Assembly (NCBI GenBank): GCA_003457075.1
Contig: DMIY01000116.1
Coordinates: forward strand, 1-6,179
Length of the DNA stretch: 6,179 nt
DNA from: Desulfotomaculum sp.
GTDB taxonomy: Bacteria; Bacillota; Desulfotomaculia; Desulfotomaculales; Nap2-2B
Reading direction: 5' to 3'
Below are positions 5,189-6,179 of the stretch, piece after piece. Position numbers and translations under genes: made by a program. Position 1 is the stretch's first letter, and each line of letters opens with the position of its first letter. The notes beneath the pieces were generated by a model that was given only the letters and a program-made list of their open reading frames with translations, made no database searches and was not told the origin of the DNA.

Positions 5189-6179
5189 AAATATATAATT
5201 TCCGTGGCATTTCCAGCGGGCGTTTAAGCGACCTGGGCAAAGTTAACCTGTTGGTCGGTCCAAACAACAGCGGCAAGACGGCTTTGATGGAAATGTTATA
5301 CCTGACCGCCGTCAGTGGGCGGCCGTGTTCCCTTGAATCAGCAAGTACAAATAAGAGTTTGAACGCCCGGGTACCCGTGGAAAGAGACTTTCTCGGACTG
5401 CAGCCTTTACCGCTGCTCTGGCGGCGCCACGGGGAGCCGGAAAAGTGGGAAAACCCGTCTGGAAGCGTGTCGGACGCAAAAGCACTTTATTATCGCTTGT
5501 CCTTGGGGGAAGATCATTTTTTGAACGACTTCCGGTTAATTCCTCCGCCTTCCGGGGAGATTGAATTCGGTGGTTTTCCCAGAGAAGATCTCTCAACACT
5601 TTCCCTTTTTAAGCTGGAGAGCTCAAAAGAAATACCTTTTGAGCTGGTCGAACCTTATTTGGGAAGCGATCTAGAAATCGAGGAACATCTGATAAGCTAT
5701 CTATGGTACCCGCCGTTCGTGTGGCGTCAAAAAGGACTTGCCGTATGGGCGCTCAAGGGCAAAGAACCCGACCCTGGACGAATACTTTTCTTCGATTTTT
5801 TAACCGTTCACGAACATTTTCAGCAGGAATTCTTCGATTTTGTTTTTCATAATGTAGCGGATTGGGAAGAAAAAATAAGCGAGAGCATGGCAAAAATTTT
5901 CCCTGAAATGGACGGGGCACAGGTTACCCTGAAAGTCCATGGAAAAATTAAAGGCATGGTAACCGGCTACGTCAAATTTCCCGGCCAGCTTCCCATACCG
6001 ATAGACGCCTTCGGTGACGGAGCGCGCCACGTCTTTAAAGTACTGGCCGCTCTTCTCGCCTTGACGAAACTTACCGGTGATAACCACACCTGTCTGCGTG
6101 CGACCTGTCTGCGTGCGACCTGTCTGCGTGCGACCTGTCTTCGTGCGACCTGTCTGCGTGCGACCTGTCTGCGTGCGAC
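5173..6179 (+). CDS. AAA/ABC-type (OLD/RecF-like) ATPase in the Cmr operon, 3' end outside the window
   Basis: Open from ATG 5173 to the window edge, 335 codons plus two bases. The N-terminus has the layout of AAA_15/AAA_21 ATPases: FEQLKIYNFRGI, then beta strand KVNLLVGPNNSGKT with Walker A at residues 29-36 (K35, T36). A long, divergent middle follows with no motif I can name. Residues 277-297 hold DAFGDGARHVFKVLAALLAL, which resembles the signature region just before Walker B. Walker B should follow within 10-15 residues. Instead, after GDNHT (302-306) the protein becomes CLRAT repeats to the edge, so Walker B and the C-terminal half are not seen. No signal peptide or membrane segment is seen. 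A 16-nt overlap with cmr1 and a strong ribosome binding site place it firmly in the Cmr operon, suggesting an accessory role in type III-B immunity; its activity is unknown. A TOPRIM domain, as in OLD nucleases, could lie downstream. The repeat raises doubt about whether the gene is intact. Confidence 0.85.
   Translation, partial: MFEQLKIYNFRGISSGRLSDLGKVNLLVGPNNSGKTALMEMLYLTAVSGRPCSLESASTNKSLNARVPVERDFLGLQPLPLLWRRHGEPEKWENPSGSVSDAKALYYRLSLGEDHFLNDFRLIPPPSGEIEFGGFPREDLSTLSLFKLESSKEIPFELVEPYLGSDLEIEEHLISYLWYPPFVWRQKGLAVWALKGKEPDPGRILFFDFLTVHEHFQQEFFDFVFHNVADWEEKISESMAKIFPEMDGAQVTLKVHGKIKGMVTGYVKFPGQLPIPIDAFGDGARHVFKVLAALLALTKLTGDNHTCLRATCLRATCLRATCLRATCLRATCLRA
6091..6179 (+). repeat. 15-bp in-frame tandem repeat at the window edge
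   Basis: The unit TGTCTGCGTGCGACC is repeated head to tail: 6091-6105, 6106-6120, 6121-6135, 6136-6150, 6151-6165 and 6166-6179 (14 of 15 bases, cut by the edge). The only variation is a G-to-T change in the fourth copy (CTG to CTT, still leucine). The length is a multiple of three, so each copy adds the residues CLRAT to the ATPase. There are no spacers, so it is not a CRISPR array. Near-identity shows recent expansion or an assembly artefact. Confidence 0.95.

Noticed and set aside
5312..6087. Minus-strand frames 5312-5599 and 5800-6087
   Set aside because: Both are antisense to the ATPase reading frame, with no motif or ribosome binding site.
6091..6179. CRISPR array
   Set aside because: The units are 15 bp and directly abut with no spacers, and they continue an open reading frame.

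Overview
This window looks like a stretch of chromosome from a Gram-positive anaerobe of the Clostridia type (Peptococcaceae or Thermoanaerobacterales-like). That is inferred from the NadE sequence, strong AAGGAGG-type ribosome binding sites, frequent TTG/GTG starts and the density of HEPN/nucleotidyltransferase pairs and CRISPR genes. The taxonomic call is a judgement of style, not a search result. Both ends are cut inside genes: nadE lacks its 5' part, and the last gene runs off the right edge inside a tandem repeat.

Layout. (1) 1-1322, plus strand: the 3' part of glutamine-dependent NAD+ synthetase (nadE), the only housekeeping gene. (2) 1472-3760, minus strand: an accessory block read right to left, with two unrelated HEPN/nucleotidyltransferase (MNT) toxin-antitoxin-type pairs in tandem. 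The right-hand pair (MNT 3374-3760, HEPN 2880-3377) is coupled by an ATGA overlap. The left-hand pair (mntA 1911-2366, hepT 1472-1927) overlaps by 17 nt and follows a truncated gene remnant (2341-2601), which itself overlaps mntA. Between the pairs lie about 280 nt holding two weak small reading frames, one apparently frameshifted, and a candidate minus-strand promoter. (3) 4037-6179, plus strand and divergent from the TA block: the start of a type III-B CRISPR-Cas (Cmr) operon. It holds cmr1, which seems to initiate at CTG, and a 16-nt-overlapping gene for an AAA/ABC-type ATPase with a clear Walker A motif. No CRISPR array and no other cmr gene is in the window; they would be expected to the right.

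Working together: the minus-strand block would act as two HEPN RNase toxins held in check by cognate MNT partners. The plus-strand operon would contribute an RNA-guided RNA-targeting effector subunit plus an ATPase that may be an accessory of the Cmr system. The gene order (housekeeping nadE, TA pairs, gene fragment, Cmr operon) is that of a small defence island with signs of recombination.

Most notable: the ATPase reading frame enters an exact 15-bp tandem repeat (about six copies) just after its signature-like helix, where the Walker B strand would be expected. The repeat is in frame and adds a CLRAT pentapeptide per copy. The window ends inside it, so an assembly artefact or contig edge cannot be excluded.
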